Origin: Rhodopseudomonas telluris
GTDB taxonomy: Bacteria; Pseudomonadota; Alphaproteobacteria; Rhizobiales; Xanthobacteraceae
Assembly (NCBI RefSeq): GCF_042432815.1
Contig: NZ_JBHLWM010000008.1
Span: forward strand, 930,001-994,000
Direction: 5' to 3'
Length of the DNA stretch: 64,000 nucleotides
Shown: positions 44,130 to 52,977 of the stretch, piece after piece
How positions within the stretch are numbered: position 1 is the stretch's first letter
Layout of the letters: the number at the start of each line of letters is the position of its first letter
Translations under genes and position numbers: made by a program
Notes under the pieces: model-generated
The model's database searches: none
Seen by the model: only the letters and a program-made list of their open reading frames with translations
What the model was told of the DNA's origin: nothing

Positions 44130-45390
44130 AGCGAAGCGCGTCCACGGGATCGAGCCGCGCCGCCCGCCACGACGGATACAGCGTCGCTAGGAACGAGAGC
44201 GTCAGCGCCATGATCACCACCGCGCTGGTCTCGGCGAAGTCCACCTCGGCCGGCAGCTTGGACAGGAAGTACAGCTCTGGCGAGAACAGCTCGGTGTTGG
44301 TGACCCAGGACAGGAATTGCCGGATCGACTCGATGTTCATGCAGATCAGCAGCCCCACCGCGAAGCCGGTCAGCGTGCCGACCACGCCGATCGCCGCGCC
44401 GGTGATCAGGAACACTCGCATGATCGAGCCCTGGGTCGCACCCATGGTGCGCAAGATGGCGATGTCGCTGCCCTTGTCCTTCACCAGCATGATGAGGCCG
44501 GAGACGATGTTGAGCGCCGCCACCAGCACGATCAGCGTCAGGATCAGGAACATCACGTTGCGCTCGACCTGCAGCGCGTTGAAGAAGGTCGAGTTGCGCT
44601 GCCGCCAGTCAACCAGGAACACCGGCCGCCCCGCCGCCTCGGTCACCGCCTTGCGGAAGACGTCGATGCGGTCCGGATTGGTAGTGTAGACCTCGATCGC
44701 GGTGACGTCGTTGTTGCGGTTGAAGTAGGCCTGCGCCTCCTTCAGCGGCATGAACACGAAGGTCGAGTCGTATTCCGACATGCCGATCTCGAACACCGCC
44801 GCGACCTTGTAGGGCTTGATCCGCGGCGTGGTGCCCATCGGTGTCACGGCGCCGCGCGGCGCCACCAGCGTGACGCTGTCGCCGGCGTGCAGCGACAGCT
44901 GATCGGCGAGCCGACGGCCGATGGCGACGCCCTGCCCCTCGTCGAAGCCTTCGAGCGAGCCCTGCTTGATGTGGTTGGCGATCGACGACAGGTTGTTGAG
45001 GTCGTCGGCGCGGATGCCGCGCACGAACACGCCCGAGGCGTTGAAGGGCGACGACGCCAGCGCCTGGCCGTCGACCACCGGCGCTGCGAGCTTGATGCCC
45101 GACACGCCGCTGATGCGGTCGGCAACGTCCTTCCAGTCGGTCAGCGGGCTTTCCAGCGGCTGGACCAGCAGATGGCCGTTGAGGCCGAGGATCTTGTCGA
45201 GCAGCTCCTTGCGGAAGCCGTTCATCACCGCCATCACGATGATCAGCGTCGCGACGCCCAGCATGATGCCGAGGAACGAGAAGCCGGCGATCACCGAGAT
45301 GAATCCCTCACGGCGGCGCGCACGGAGGTAACGCCCGGAGAGGAGCCACTCGAATGGCGCAAAGGGGGGAGTTCGAACTGGCTCAGTCAT
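44122..45390 (-). CDS. lolC: Lipoprotein-releasing system permease LolC/LolE
   Basis: This inner-membrane permease extracts lipoproteins for LolA. The 422-residue protein has four membrane segments: one near residues 20-45 (SVIAGFSFLGIMLGVATLII) and three in the C-terminal third around EERNVMFLILTLIVLVAALN-like and FLITGAAIGVVGTLTGF stretches, with a large periplasmic domain between. Only one permease gene is present, so it may work as a homodimer (LolCE-like, LolF type). ATG at 45390 was preferred because GGAG overlaps the alternative at 45402. It ends 26 bases past proS in the transcript. Confidence 0.93.
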   Translation of the reverse strand: MTEPVRTPPFAPFEWLLSGRYLRARRREGFISVIAGFSFLGIMLGVATLIIVMAVMNGFRKELLDKILGLNGHLLVQPLESPLTDWKDVADRISGVSGIKLAAPVVDGQALASSPFNASGVFVRGIRADDLNNLSSIANHIKQGSLEGFDEGQGVAIGRRLADQLSLHAGDSVTLVAPRGAVTPMGTTPRIKPYKVAAVFEIGMSEYDSTFVFMPLKEAQAYFNRNNDVTAIEVYTTNPDRIDVFRKAVTEAAGRPVFLVDWRQRNSTFFNALQVERNVMFLILTLIVLVAALNIVSGLIMLVKDKGSDIAILRTMGATQGSIMRVFLITGAAIGVVGTLTGFAVGLLICMNIESIRQFLSWVTNTELFSPELYFLSKLPAEVDFAETSAVVIMALTLSFLATLYPSWRAARLDPVDALRYE

Positions 45391-45456
45391 GCTGTGATCC
45401 ATGCTCCGAATTTCACACGATTCGGGCTAATTTCAGCCGAGCCGCCCGTGGATATC

Positions 45457-46776
45457 TTACGGCGCCAACCGGGCAGCCGCCTCCGCCAGCGCGACCGACT
45501 CTTTCGATCCGTCGCTGCGCCGCTTCAGTTCGATCTTGCCTTCGGCCAGCCCGCGCGGTCCGACATGGACCTGCCACGGAATGCCGATCAGGTCGGCCGT
45601 CGCGAACTTCGCGCCGGCGCGCTGGTCGGTGTCGTCGTACAGCACATCGACGCCCTTCGCGGTCAATTCCTTGTAGAGCTGCTCACAGGCCGCGTCGGTC
45701 GCCGCATCGCCCTGCTTCAGGTTCAGGATGGTGACGCGGAACGGCGCCACCTCCTCCGGCCAGATGATGCCGTTGTCGTCGTGGCAGGCCTCGATGATCG
45801 CGCCGACCAGCCGCGACACGCCGACGCCGTAGGAGCCGCCATGGATCGGCGTATCGGCGCCATTCGGACCGGCCACATTGGCCTTCATCGAGTCGGAATA
45901 CTTGGTGCCGAAGTAGAAGATCTGGCCGACCTCGATGCCGCGGGTCTGAAGCCGGTTGGCTTCGGGCACTTCGCTCTCGTAGCGCGCCGCCTCGTGGACG
46001 TCCTCAGTGGCCGCATAGACCGAGGTCCACTGCTTGATGATCGGGGTCAGGTCGCCATCGTAGTCCACATTCTCGTCCGGCACCGGCAGGTTCAGGACGT
46101 CCTTGTCGCAATACACGCCGGACTCGCCGGTCTCGGCCAGCACGATGAATTCGTGGCTGAGGTCGCCGCCGATCGGGCCGGTCTCGGCCCGCATCGGGAT
46201 CGCCTTCAGGCCCATCCGGGCGAAGGTCCGCAAGTAAGCAACGAACATCTTGTTGTAGGATTTGCGCGCCGCCGCCTCGTCGACGTCGAACGAGTAAGCG
46301 TCCTTCATCAGGAATTCGCGGCCGCGCATCACGCCGAAGCGCGGGCGCTGCTCGTCGCGGAATTTCCATTGAATATGATAGAGATTGAGCGGGAGGCTCT
46401 TGTAGGACTTCACATAGGCCCGGAAGATCTCGGTGATCATTTCCTCGTTGGTCGGGCCGTAAAGCAATTCCCGCTTATGCCGATCGGCGATGCGCAGCAT
46501 CTCCGGACCATAGGCGTCATAGCGACCGCTCTCGCGCCACAGATCGGCGAGCTGCAGCGTCGGCATCAATAGCTCGATCGCGCCGGCACGGTTCTGCTCC
46601 TCGCGGACGATCTGCTCGATCTTCTTCAGTACCCGATGGCCGAGCGGCAGCCAGGCGTAGATGCCGGCGGCCTCCTGCCGCAGCATCCCGGCGCGCAGCA
46701 TCAGCCGGTGCGAGACGATCTCGGCCTCCTTCGGGTTTTCCTTCAGGATCGGCAGGAAGTAACGCGACAAACGCAT
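45457..46776 (-). CDS. proS: Prolyl-tRNA synthetase (short alphaproteobacterial form)
   Basis: ProRS charges tRNA-Pro. The 439-residue class II synthetase has motif 2 (YHIQWKFRDEQRPRFGVMRG, residues about 134-153), FLMKDAYSFD after it, motif 3 around GGSYGVGVSRLVGA, and a C-terminal anticodon-binding domain. It lacks the approximately 180-residue editing insertion of the 572-residue E. coli enzyme, as is usual in alphaproteobacteria. It lies upstream of lolC with 66 bases between. Confidence 0.96.
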   Translation of the reverse strand: MRLSRYFLPILKENPKEAEIVSHRLMLRAGMLRQEAAGIYAWLPLGHRVLKKIEQIVREEQNRAGAIELLMPTLQLADLWRESGRYDAYGPEMLRIADRHKRELLYGPTNEEMITEIFRAYVKSYKSLPLNLYHIQWKFRDEQRPRFGVMRGREFLMKDAYSFDVDEAAARKSYNKMFVAYLRTFARMGLKAIPMRAETGPIGGDLSHEFIVLAETGESGVYCDKDVLNLPVPDENVDYDGDLTPIIKQWTSVYAATEDVHEAARYESEVPEANRLQTRGIEVGQIFYFGTKYSDSMKANVAGPNGADTPIHGGSYGVGVSRLVGAIIEACHDDNGIIWPEEVAPFRVTILNLKQGDAATDAACEQLYKELTAKGVDVLYDDTDQRAGAKFATADLIGIPWQVHVGPRGLAEGKIELKRRSDGSKESVALAEAAARLAP

Positions 46777-46933
46777 GGGATTTGCTCAAGAATCAGGGGA
46801 AATCTGGTTTGCGCCAGTGAAACCGGATCGGGCAGCAAAACACAAGGGCGCGGCTGCGCAACTTTGCGAAAGACGCCGGTTTCAGCGCGGCTTGTGCGGG
46901 GCATAGCATGTGCCGGACCGGGCCGGCACCCGT

Positions 46934-48574
46934 CTATCGGATCATCACCGGTGCTTCGATGCTGACTTTCTCGAAGTCCGAGATCAGGATGCCGAGGGCC
47001 AGCGTCCAGCGCCCCGGCAGCGGTGCCGACATCCGAACCCGCCACGCCCCGTCCGGCTGCCGCTGCGCCTCGGCGCTGGCCGGCTCGATCCCGGCCGCCG
47101 GATTGGCCAGCGTGATCGTCACCCCCTGCGCGGCGAGCGGCGCTTCGTCGGGCGTCTGTAGCACGATGGTGAATTCGACGGGCCCAGCGCGGTCCGGCGT
47201 CAGCGTTACGCCGGCCATGGCCCGCTCGCCGTGGATGTGCACAAAGGCACTGTCGTGCACGGCGGCAATCGGGCTCGCGGTCCGCGGCGGCGGCGTGAAC
47301 CGCCATAGCCCCACAACGCCGAGGATGGCGATCACCAGCACCAGCTCGGCCGCGATGCTGGCGCGCAACGTCCGCACCGCCCTCGCCTCGCCGGCCAGCA
47401 GCAGCGGCGTCAGCCTGCCCCGGTTCCACAGCGCCAAGCTGAGCAGCACAAACACCAGCGACAGCTTGGCAATCAACACCCGGCCATAATCGCTGTGCCA
47501 CAGCGCGCCGAGCCGGCCGAGTTCGATCGCGGCGAGCGCGACCCCGCTGATCAGCAGCGCCATGACCGCCGCAGGGATCGCCCGCGAAAACCGTCGCAGC
47601 GTCGCCGGGGCTGCGTCACGCCGACCGACAGCGATCGCCAGCGGCAGCAGCGCGCCGATCCACAGCGCCAGACTGACGCCGTGGACCCACGCCGCGGCGC
47701 CAGCGAGCACGCGCGGTTCGGCCGTCGCAGCATGGCCGCTGACCGCGAACGCCGTCCCCAAGCTTACGACCGCCCCCAGCGACAGCCATCGCGCATTCCA
47801 GCCGCGCCAGCGGAGCGACGCCAGCGCCAGCAAGAAGGCGAGGCCCGTCAGCGTCGCGGCGTCGCCGAACGATCCCGCGCCGCCCGCACGCCACACGGCA
47901 GCGTCGCCGATCCGGCGAAGCGACATGTCGAGCACATCCAGTCCCTGCAGGCCGACCGCTCCGACCAGCGCGAGGAGGCCGAGCAGCGCGAAGCTCACGC
48001 TCACCGTCCCCGCACCGGCGAGCGGCACCGCGGCCATCCAGGCGAGAAACACTGCACCGCCGACGGCCGTGAACAGCGTCAACTCGACAACGATCCGCGT
48101 CCCCCAGATCGCGGCGCGGCGCACTGGATCGTCCGGCACGACGATCGCCGGCAGCGTCGTGCCCGGCGCACCGATCCAGAACGTCAGCGAGCCACCGATC
48201 GGGTGGCCGTCAGCCGAGATCACCCGCCAGCTCAGCACGTGGCCGCCCGCGCCCAGTGCAACCGGCGGATTGAAACGCAGGCTCACGCCATCGCGCACAA
48301 TATCGGTGATCGAATGCGTGCCAGCCTGCGCATCGATCAGCGTGAGCGCGAGCGGCTCGACTGGTTCGTTGAAGATCAGGGAGAGCGTCGCCGGCGCCGT
48401 GGCCAGCACCGCCTCGGCGGCCGGATCGCTGGAGACCAGGCTGGCATGGGCATGCGCGAGCGCCGGCAACAGGATGATAACAGCGAGCGCCGTCAGCCAG
48501 CTCGGCCAACGGAATTGGAGTGACCGGGCGATCCGCCCGATCACGATCACCTGGTGCGCAGGGCGCGGGCTCAC
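46934..48574 (-). CDS. CopC-CopD fusion copper-resistance/uptake protein
   Basis: The 546-residue protein has a signal peptide or first membrane helix, then a CopC domain starting AHAHASLVSSDPAAEAVL (the N-terminal His binds copper). WRVISADGHPIGG carries another His ligand. A CopD membrane domain follows with about eight helices, and a C-terminal soluble YtkA-like domain begins near PIAAVHDSAFVHIHGERAM. It resembles B. subtilis YcnJ. The start is GTG, overlapping the YcnI-like gene stop as GTGA. Copper import is the favoured role from family and neighbours. Confidence 0.88.
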   Translation of the reverse strand: MSPRPAHQVIVIGRIARSLQFRWPSWLTALAVIILLPALAHAHASLVSSDPAAEAVLATAPATLSLIFNEPVEPLALTLIDAQAGTHSITDIVRDGVSLRFNPPVALGAGGHVLSWRVISADGHPIGGSLTFWIGAPGTTLPAIVVPDDPVRRAAIWGTRIVVELTLFTAVGGAVFLAWMAAVPLAGAGTVSVSFALLGLLALVGAVGLQGLDVLDMSLRRIGDAAVWRAGGAGSFGDAATLTGLAFLLALASLRWRGWNARWLSLGAVVSLGTAFAVSGHAATAEPRVLAGAAAWVHGVSLALWIGALLPLAIAVGRRDAAPATLRRFSRAIPAAVMALLISGVALAAIELGRLGALWHSDYGRVLIAKLSLVFVLLSLALWNRGRLTPLLLAGEARAVRTLRASIAAELVLVIAILGVVGLWRFTPPPRTASPIAAVHDSAFVHIHGERAMAGVTLTPDRAGPVEFTIVLQTPDEAPLAAQGVTITLANPAAGIEPASAEAQRQPDGAWRVRMSAPLPGRWTLALGILISDFEKVSIEAPVMIR

Positions 48575-49098
48575 GGCGCCTTCGGTTTCAGCCGCAGCCC
48601 CGGCGCCGGTTCTTTGAGGCCTTCAGCGGCCTGCGCGGCCGTCGGCAGCTCGATCCAGCGATGCATGCCCTTCTCGCACTCCTGCACGACCGGGAAGTAC
48701 AACGTCTTGCCGGCCGCATCGGGCAGCTTCATCACCAGACCGAAAGTGTCGTAGAGATTGTCGGGCAATGGCCCGCCCCGCCACGACACTTCGTCGACCG
48801 TCTCGGTGATGGTCTTGCCGTGCAGCTTCGGCTGCTCGCCCTCGATCTTGCGGGTCTTGATCTCGACGGTCCAGCCCGGCTTCATCTGCGGCTTCACCGA
48901 CAATACACCGTCCGGGATCTTGATCCGGACCGCGACCGTCGCGGTGCCGTCGCAGCCGTGCGGCACGCTGAGCGCCGTCTGGAAGTAATTTCCAGCGACG
49001 GATTCATTCGGCTGCAGCGTGACGTGGGCGAGCGCCGCACCTGAACTCAGCGCAGCGGCCATGAAGGCCGCTGTTCCCCATGTAAAATGCGGATGCAT
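48571..49098 (-). CDS. YcnI-like DUF1775 copper-binding protein
   Basis: The 175-residue exported protein has a signal peptide ending ALAHV, so the mature N-terminus would be a His that can bind copper, as described for B. subtilis YcnI. The domain contains VPHGCDGTATVAVRIKIPDG and EVSWRGGPLPDNLYDTFGL, both family hallmarks. The C-terminal YcnI membrane helix is absent. ATG at 49098 overlaps the PCuAC stop (TGATG). It is coupled on both sides in the copper operon. Confidence 0.88.
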   Translation of the reverse strand: MHPHFTWGTAAFMAAALSSGAALAHVTLQPNESVAGNYFQTALSVPHGCDGTATVAVRIKIPDGVLSVKPQMKPGWTVEIKTRKIEGEQPKLHGKTITETVDEVSWRGGPLPDNLYDTFGLVMKLPDAAGKTLYFPVVQECEKGMHRWIELPTAAQAAEGLKEPAPGLRLKPKAP

Positions 49099-49637
49099 CA
49101 CTTCTTCATCCCATGGCCGCTGTGGTCCATCGTGCCATGGTCCATCTTCATCATGCTGCCGCCCGTGTCGCCCGCCGCCTTGGCGCCGACGCCCTGCACG
49201 TCGAACGTCACCTGCACCTTGCCGGCCTTCTCGAACTGCAGCGTCACCGGCACTTTCTCGCCTTCCTTGAGCGGCGCCTTCAACTCCTGGAACATGATGT
49301 GATAGCCGCCCGGCGCGAGCCTCACGGTCTTGCCCGGCTCGATCGGCAGGCCCTTCTCCAGCATCCGCATCTTCATCACGCCGCCGTCCATCGACATCTC
49401 GTGAATCTCGACTTTGCCGGAGACATCCGCCGTGGCGGACACCAGCTGATCGGCAGCGCTTCCCTTGTTCTCGATGGTCAGATAGCCGCCGGCGACCTTG
49501 GCGCCGCCCGGGGTAGCGCGGCTCCAGGCCTGGTCGATCACCAGATCGCCGGCCTTGACCTCGGCGGCTTGAACAGCGGCGGTGGACAGCAGGCTGATGA
49601 CGGCGGCGGACGCGAAGGCGCGAATAAGTTTGGTCAT
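49098..49637 (-). CDS. PCuAC-type periplasmic copper chaperone
   Basis: PCuA(C) proteins bind Cu(I) and deliver it to the CuA site of cytochrome oxidase or to other periplasmic acceptors. The 179-residue protein has a signal peptide (cleavage near VQAAE). It shows the metal motif with VEIHEMSMDGGVMKMRML (His and Met ligands) and later GGYHIMF. The C-terminal tail MMKMDHGTMDHSGHGMKK adds a Met/His-rich copper site. It is the second gene of the operon. Confidence 0.9.
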   Translation of the reverse strand: MTKLIRAFASAAVISLLSTAAVQAAEVKAGDLVIDQAWSRATPGGAKVAGGYLTIENKGSAADQLVSATADVSGKVEIHEMSMDGGVMKMRMLEKGLPIEPGKTVRLAPGGYHIMFQELKAPLKEGEKVPVTLQFEKAGKVQVTFDVQGVGAKAAGDTGGSMMKMDHGTMDHSGHGMKK

Positions 49638-49766
49638 GGGAGTCCTCGATGAGGTTGTTGAAAGGGTCGCACGGGCCGCGAACGAGACGGCATGATGCGC
49701 CCCGTGTCGGCCCAGTCGGAGGATGGTTGTGGAAGAATGCAGCGCGAAGGCTGCGGGCGCGTGACG

Positions 49767-50138
49767 TCAGGCCGCCGCTGGCGGCGCGCGGGCCTGGGCG
49801 TTGGCACTGAGGTGCTGCAGCAGCGGGGCCGCCTCGCGATGCGGCCACGACAACCGGTGCTGGGGCCGATCCAGACTGACGAAAGCCTCGGGCGCGGCAG
49901 CCGGAGTCGGAGCGCCGCCGAGGCCGACGGCGCAGATCGCGCAGCAGCCGCCATCATGCGGCAAACCTGTGGCAGGCGCCCCGTCCTGGTCGGCTGCCAT
50001 CGCGGAGCACAGATGGGCGGTAGCGAGCGGATCAGCGGCCGCGGAGGCGACGAATCGGATGGCGCCGATCGGCGACAGCAGCTGCACCAGCAGCGCGAGC
50101 GCGAAGATCGGAATCGTCCGCTTCAGACATCGGCGCAT
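49767..50138 (-). CDS. DUF2946 membrane-anchored protein
   Basis: The 123-residue protein has an N-terminal membrane helix (IPIFALALLVQLLSPIGAI) and a short exported domain with HLCSAM and GGCCAICAVG, likely metal-binding, as in the DUF2946 family often linked to copper genes. The start MRRCLKRTIP has GGAGGA nine bases upstream. It is first in the copper operon, 129 bases before the PCuAC gene. A Pro/Ala-rich tail ends the protein. Function is inferred from context. Confidence 0.78.
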   Translation of the reverse strand: MRRCLKRTIPIFALALLVQLLSPIGAIRFVASAAADPLATAHLCSAMAADQDGAPATGLPHDGGCCAICAVGLGGAPTPAAAPEAFVSLDRPQHRLSWPHREAAPLLQHLSANAQARAPPAAA

Positions 50139-50314
50139 CGCGGCCTGTCCTCCATGGTGGCGCATTAACATGCAGCTTTACCGCTGTCGATTGCGATAGG
50201 GCCGATGGTTTCTGCCCCGCACCATATCGAATGCACCCGCCATTCATGCGCAAGTTGCGAGTTTCCGTTCATTTCGCCTACCGCCTTAAATTTGAACATT
50301 CGTTGCCGCAAATG

Positions 50315-50343
50315 GTGACAAGTCAAAAAACTTCGGCTACGAA
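50315..50343 (+). promoter_or_regulatory. Possible promoter of the small RNA
   Basis: GTGACA (50315-50320, five of six matches to TTGACA) and TACGAA (50338-50343, three of six to TATAAT) are 17 bases apart. Transcription would start near 50350, just before the first hairpin of the candidate RNA. The -10 is weak, so the call depends mainly on the spacing and the downstream structures. Confidence 0.35.
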
Positions 50344-50349
50344 TGATGA

Positions 50350-50518
50350 CAACAGACTTAGCCCTGAGCGAAAGTCTGGGTGGTCCAAGTCTCGGGAGGA
50401 ACCCTGACGCGCAACAATGCTGCGTCGCCCGTCAAACAAAACAACAAATCCAAAAAATTCGGGAAAATATTAGGGTCGACAAGGTTTTCAGCAGGGCACC
50501 CGCCCTGCTTTTTCTTTT
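50350..50518 (+). ncRNA. Candidate trans-acting small RNA
   Basis: The predicted transcript of about 170 bases opens with a 7-bp stem (CAGACTT at 50353-50359 against AAGTCTG at 50372-50378). A second stem follows (GACGCGCA against TGCTGCGTC with one bulge, loop ACAA, 50406-50426), then an A-rich single-stranded stretch and a terminator. No gene on the plus strand follows, so this is not a leader. The region GGGAGGA between the stems could pair with anti-SD-like targets. No known RNA family was recognised, and expression is unproven. Confidence 0.45.
50490..50518 (+). terminator. Strong intrinsic terminator (plus strand)
   Basis: AGCAGGGC-ACCC-GCCCTGCT gives a perfect 8-bp stem with a four-base loop, followed by TTTTCTTTT. 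On the minus strand the stem is followed by GAAAACC, so it does not serve pncB. It marks the end of a plus-strand transcript within the intergenic region. Confidence 0.85.
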
Positions 50519-50625
50519 CAGCAAGCTGTGCAGCGCTGTTCTACTCGCTCGAGCATGGACCATCGTCGATCGCCGATGGGCTCGCTGAGCGGCTCAGGAT
50601 CGCGGCAACGATTCTCGCAGATCGC

Positions 50626-51942
50626 TCACACCGTGACCGAGTGATCCGTCATGCCCTCGGTGCCGAAAATTCGCAGATAGCGCCGCAGGTCCGCTTCGGG
50701 GCCCGTGGCCTTGATGGGATTGTCGGACAGCTTGACGGCGGGACGGCCGGCGGCCTCGACGACCTTGCACACCAGCGAGATCGGATCGAGCGCGTTGCCG
50801 CCGTTCGGCGCGCAGCCGCGGAAGTCGTTGGTCAGGTTGGTGCCCCAGCCGTAGCTGACGCGGACACGATCCTTGAAGTGCCAGAACGAATGCTCGATCG
50901 AATCGATGTCCATGCCGTCGGACAGGATCAGCAGCTTTTCCTTCGGGTCTCGTCCTTCGGCCTGCCACCATGCGATCAGTTCGTCGCCGCCTTCGATCGG
51001 CGGCTTGCTGTCGGGGCGCGCGCCGGTCCAGTCGGCGACCCAGTCGGGCGCATTGCGCAGGAACGAGGTGGTGCCATAGGTGTCCGGCAGGATGACGAGC
51101 AGGTTGCCGTCGTAGAGATGGCGCCAGTCGTCGAGCACCGTGTAGCGCGACGCCGCAACTTGCTGATCGTCATCGCCGGCCAGTGCCGCATAGACCATCG
51201 ACAGCTCGTGCGCGTTCGTGCCGATCGCCTCCGAGCCGATTTCCATGGCGACGTGAACGTTGCTGGTGCCGATGAAGGCGTCGCCGATCCCCTCCTGCAG
51301 GGCTTCGCAGCACCACCTCTGCCACAGATAGCCATGACGGCGGCGCGTTCCGAAATCACCGATCTTCAACCGCCCCGAGGCCCTCAACGCCTGCAATCGC
51401 TCGACCTTGCCCCACAGCTTGGCCTTGGCGCGCGCATAGAGCACGTCGAGCTCGAAACGTCCCATGTTGCGCATCGCCTTGCGGGCGCGCAGTTCGTTGA
51501 TGATCGACAGCGCCGGAATTTCCCACATCGTGGTGAGCGGCCACGGGCCGGCGAAGCGAAGTTCGTACTGGCCGTCGCGGACTTCGACCTCGTACTCAGG
51601 CAGCGCGAAGCTCTCGAGCCACGACAGAAACTCCGGCCGGAAGATCTGCTTCTTGCCGTAGAACGTATTGCCCGCCAGCCAGATCATCTCGCGCTTCGAC
51701 AGCCGCAGCGTCCGCGCATGATCCAGCTGCGCCCGCAATTCGCCGATGTCGATCTCGTCGGCGATGCGGACCGCCTTGGTCCGATTGATCACCCCGAAGG
51801 TCACCGGCGTGTCGCGGTGCTTCATCCAGATCAACTGCAGCATCAGCAACTTGTAGAAGTCGGTGTCGAGCAGCGTGCGGACGACCGGGTCCATCCGATA
51901 GTTGTGATTGTGGACCCGGGTGGCGATATCGGTGAAGCTCAT
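50626..51942 (-). CDS. pncB: Nicotinate phosphoribosyltransferase
   Basis: PncB makes nicotinate mononucleotide from nicotinate and PRPP with ATP, the salvage route to NAD. The 438-residue protein has TDFYKLLMLQLIWMKH near the N-terminus, GTSNVHVAMEIGSEAIGT-like binding segments (IGTSNVH and GTNAHE with the phosphorylated His), and ILSDGMDIDSI followed by SYGWGTNLTNDF. Length and motifs match the Gram-negative type. It is flanked by unrelated genes and probably has its own promoter in the 193 bases upstream. Confidence 0.95.
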   Translation of the reverse strand: MSFTDIATRVHNHNYRMDPVVRTLLDTDFYKLLMLQLIWMKHRDTPVTFGVINRTKAVRIADEIDIGELRAQLDHARTLRLSKREMIWLAGNTFYGKKQIFRPEFLSWLESFALPEYEVEVRDGQYELRFAGPWPLTTMWEIPALSIINELRARKAMRNMGRFELDVLYARAKAKLWGKVERLQALRASGRLKIGDFGTRRRHGYLWQRWCCEALQEGIGDAFIGTSNVHVAMEIGSEAIGTNAHELSMVYAALAGDDDQQVAASRYTVLDDWRHLYDGNLLVILPDTYGTTSFLRNAPDWVADWTGARPDSKPPIEGGDELIAWWQAEGRDPKEKLLILSDGMDIDSIEHSFWHFKDRVRVSYGWGTNLTNDFRGCAPNGGNALDPISLVCKVVEAAGRPAVKLSDNPIKATGPEADLRRYLRIFGTEGMTDHSVTV

Positions 51943-52135
51943 CTGGCAAACCCTTGGACGCCGGGGCCAGCGCAGACATGTCGCGCAGATCGAGCCGCCC
52001 CCATCGATCCGCTCCCTCGTCCAGAACCACTATCGCGTCCGAACTTAACAGATTTGGAAACTCGCCGCCGAGACGGCAATCCGCGCCATTGGTCTCGGTC
52101 CGTGCATGCTCGCGACACCGGCAATACGACGCGCC

Positions 52136-52420
52136 CTACAGCGGAATGCCCATCAGCTTGACGAGGCGATCGACGCCGAGCCAGCCGGCCCGATAGGCGT
52201 AGAGCGCGATCGCGAAGATCACCGCCGAGATCAGCGTGGTCCACAGCGCCTTGCGGACCATCAGCGCCGCGACCGGCGCGCCCGGATCGGTGCCGTCGAT
52301 CTCGTCGCTGCTGTGTCCAGCCTCCGCGCGGTTGCGGACGCCGAACGGCAGCGCCATGAACAGCACCACCCACCACAGCACGAAGTAGATCGCCAGCAGA
52401 CTGCCGATCTGGCTGATCAT
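52136..52420 (-). CDS. DUF1467 two-helix membrane protein
   Basis: The 94-residue protein has two membrane segments (about residues 5-25 and 62-81) joined by a polar loop with FGVRNRAEAGHSSDEIDGTD, the conserved part of DUF1467. The family is largely confined to alphaproteobacteria and usually sits next to mce, as here, three bases after the mce stop. Function is unknown. Confidence 0.86.
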   Translation of the reverse strand: MISQIGSLLAIYFVLWWVVLFMALPFGVRNRAEAGHSSDEIDGTDPGAPVAALMVRKALWTTLISAVIFAIALYAYRAGWLGVDRLVKLMGIPL

Positions 52421-52423
52421 CTC

Positions 52424-52828
52424 TTACGACTGCTCGATCTCGACCAGCGCACCCGAAAAGTCCTTCGGGTGCAGGAACAGCACCGGCTTGCCGTGCGCGC
52501 CGATCTTCGGCTGCCCGTCGCCGAGCACGCGCGCGCCTTCCTTGATCAGCGTATCGCGCGCCGCGATGATGTCCGGCACTTCGTAGCAGACGTGATGGAT
52601 GCCGCCGTCGGCATTGCGATCGAGAAACTTGGCGATCGGCGAGGCTTCCCCAAGCGGCTGGATGAATTCGATCTTGGTGTTCGGCAACGTCACGAACACG
52701 GTGATGACGCCGTGCTCCGGCAGCGGCACCGCGTCGGAGATCTCGGCCTGGAACGCGCCGCCGTAGATCTTGGCGGCCGCGACCGCATCCTTCACCGCAA
52801 TTGCCACGTGATTGAGCCGCCCGAGCAT
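52424..52828 (-). CDS. mce: Methylmalonyl-CoA epimerase
   Basis: Mce interconverts the R and S forms of methylmalonyl-CoA in propionyl-CoA and ethylmalonyl-CoA metabolism. The 134-residue glyoxalase-fold protein has LNHVAIAVKD with the first metal His, IEFIQPLGEASPIAKFL, GGIHHVCYEVPDI with the second His, and GALVEIEQ with the final Glu. The ATG at 52828 gives the compact family length. The longer open frame upstream is not conserved. It follows rnj by 149 bases. Confidence 0.94.
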   Translation of the reverse strand: MLGRLNHVAIAVKDAVAAAKIYGGAFQAEISDAVPLPEHGVITVFVTLPNTKIEFIQPLGEASPIAKFLDRNADGGIHHVCYEVPDIIAARDTLIKEGARVLGDGQPKIGAHGKPVLFLHPKDFSGALVEIEQS

Positions 52829-52977
52829 GACACCGTCTCCGTCGTTTGCTTCTTGTCGTTGAGGTTTCTTGTCGCGTTGTACGGCCTCGGTTCTGATCGA
52901 ACCAGAACCGAAACTCCAGCCCTTATTTTGTCGCGTAACCGGCGGATCCGGTGTTGCCGCAATGCGGAAAGTCGGCG

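Larger units (their letters stand above)
50139..50625. other. Intergenic region with candidate small RNA
   Basis: This 487-base stretch lies between the start of the copper operon (minus) and the end of pncB (minus). It contains no convincing protein gene. Its AT content is visibly higher than that of the flanks between about 50270 and 50520. It holds a plus-strand promoter-like pair, two hairpins and a strong intrinsic terminator, listed separately. No promoter for the copper operon could be named. Confidence 0.5.

Noticed and set aside
50380..50500. Small peptide frame within the candidate RNA (ATG near 50417)
   Set aside because: The GGAGG lies about 17 bases from the ATG, too far for normal initiation, and the 18-residue product has no features.
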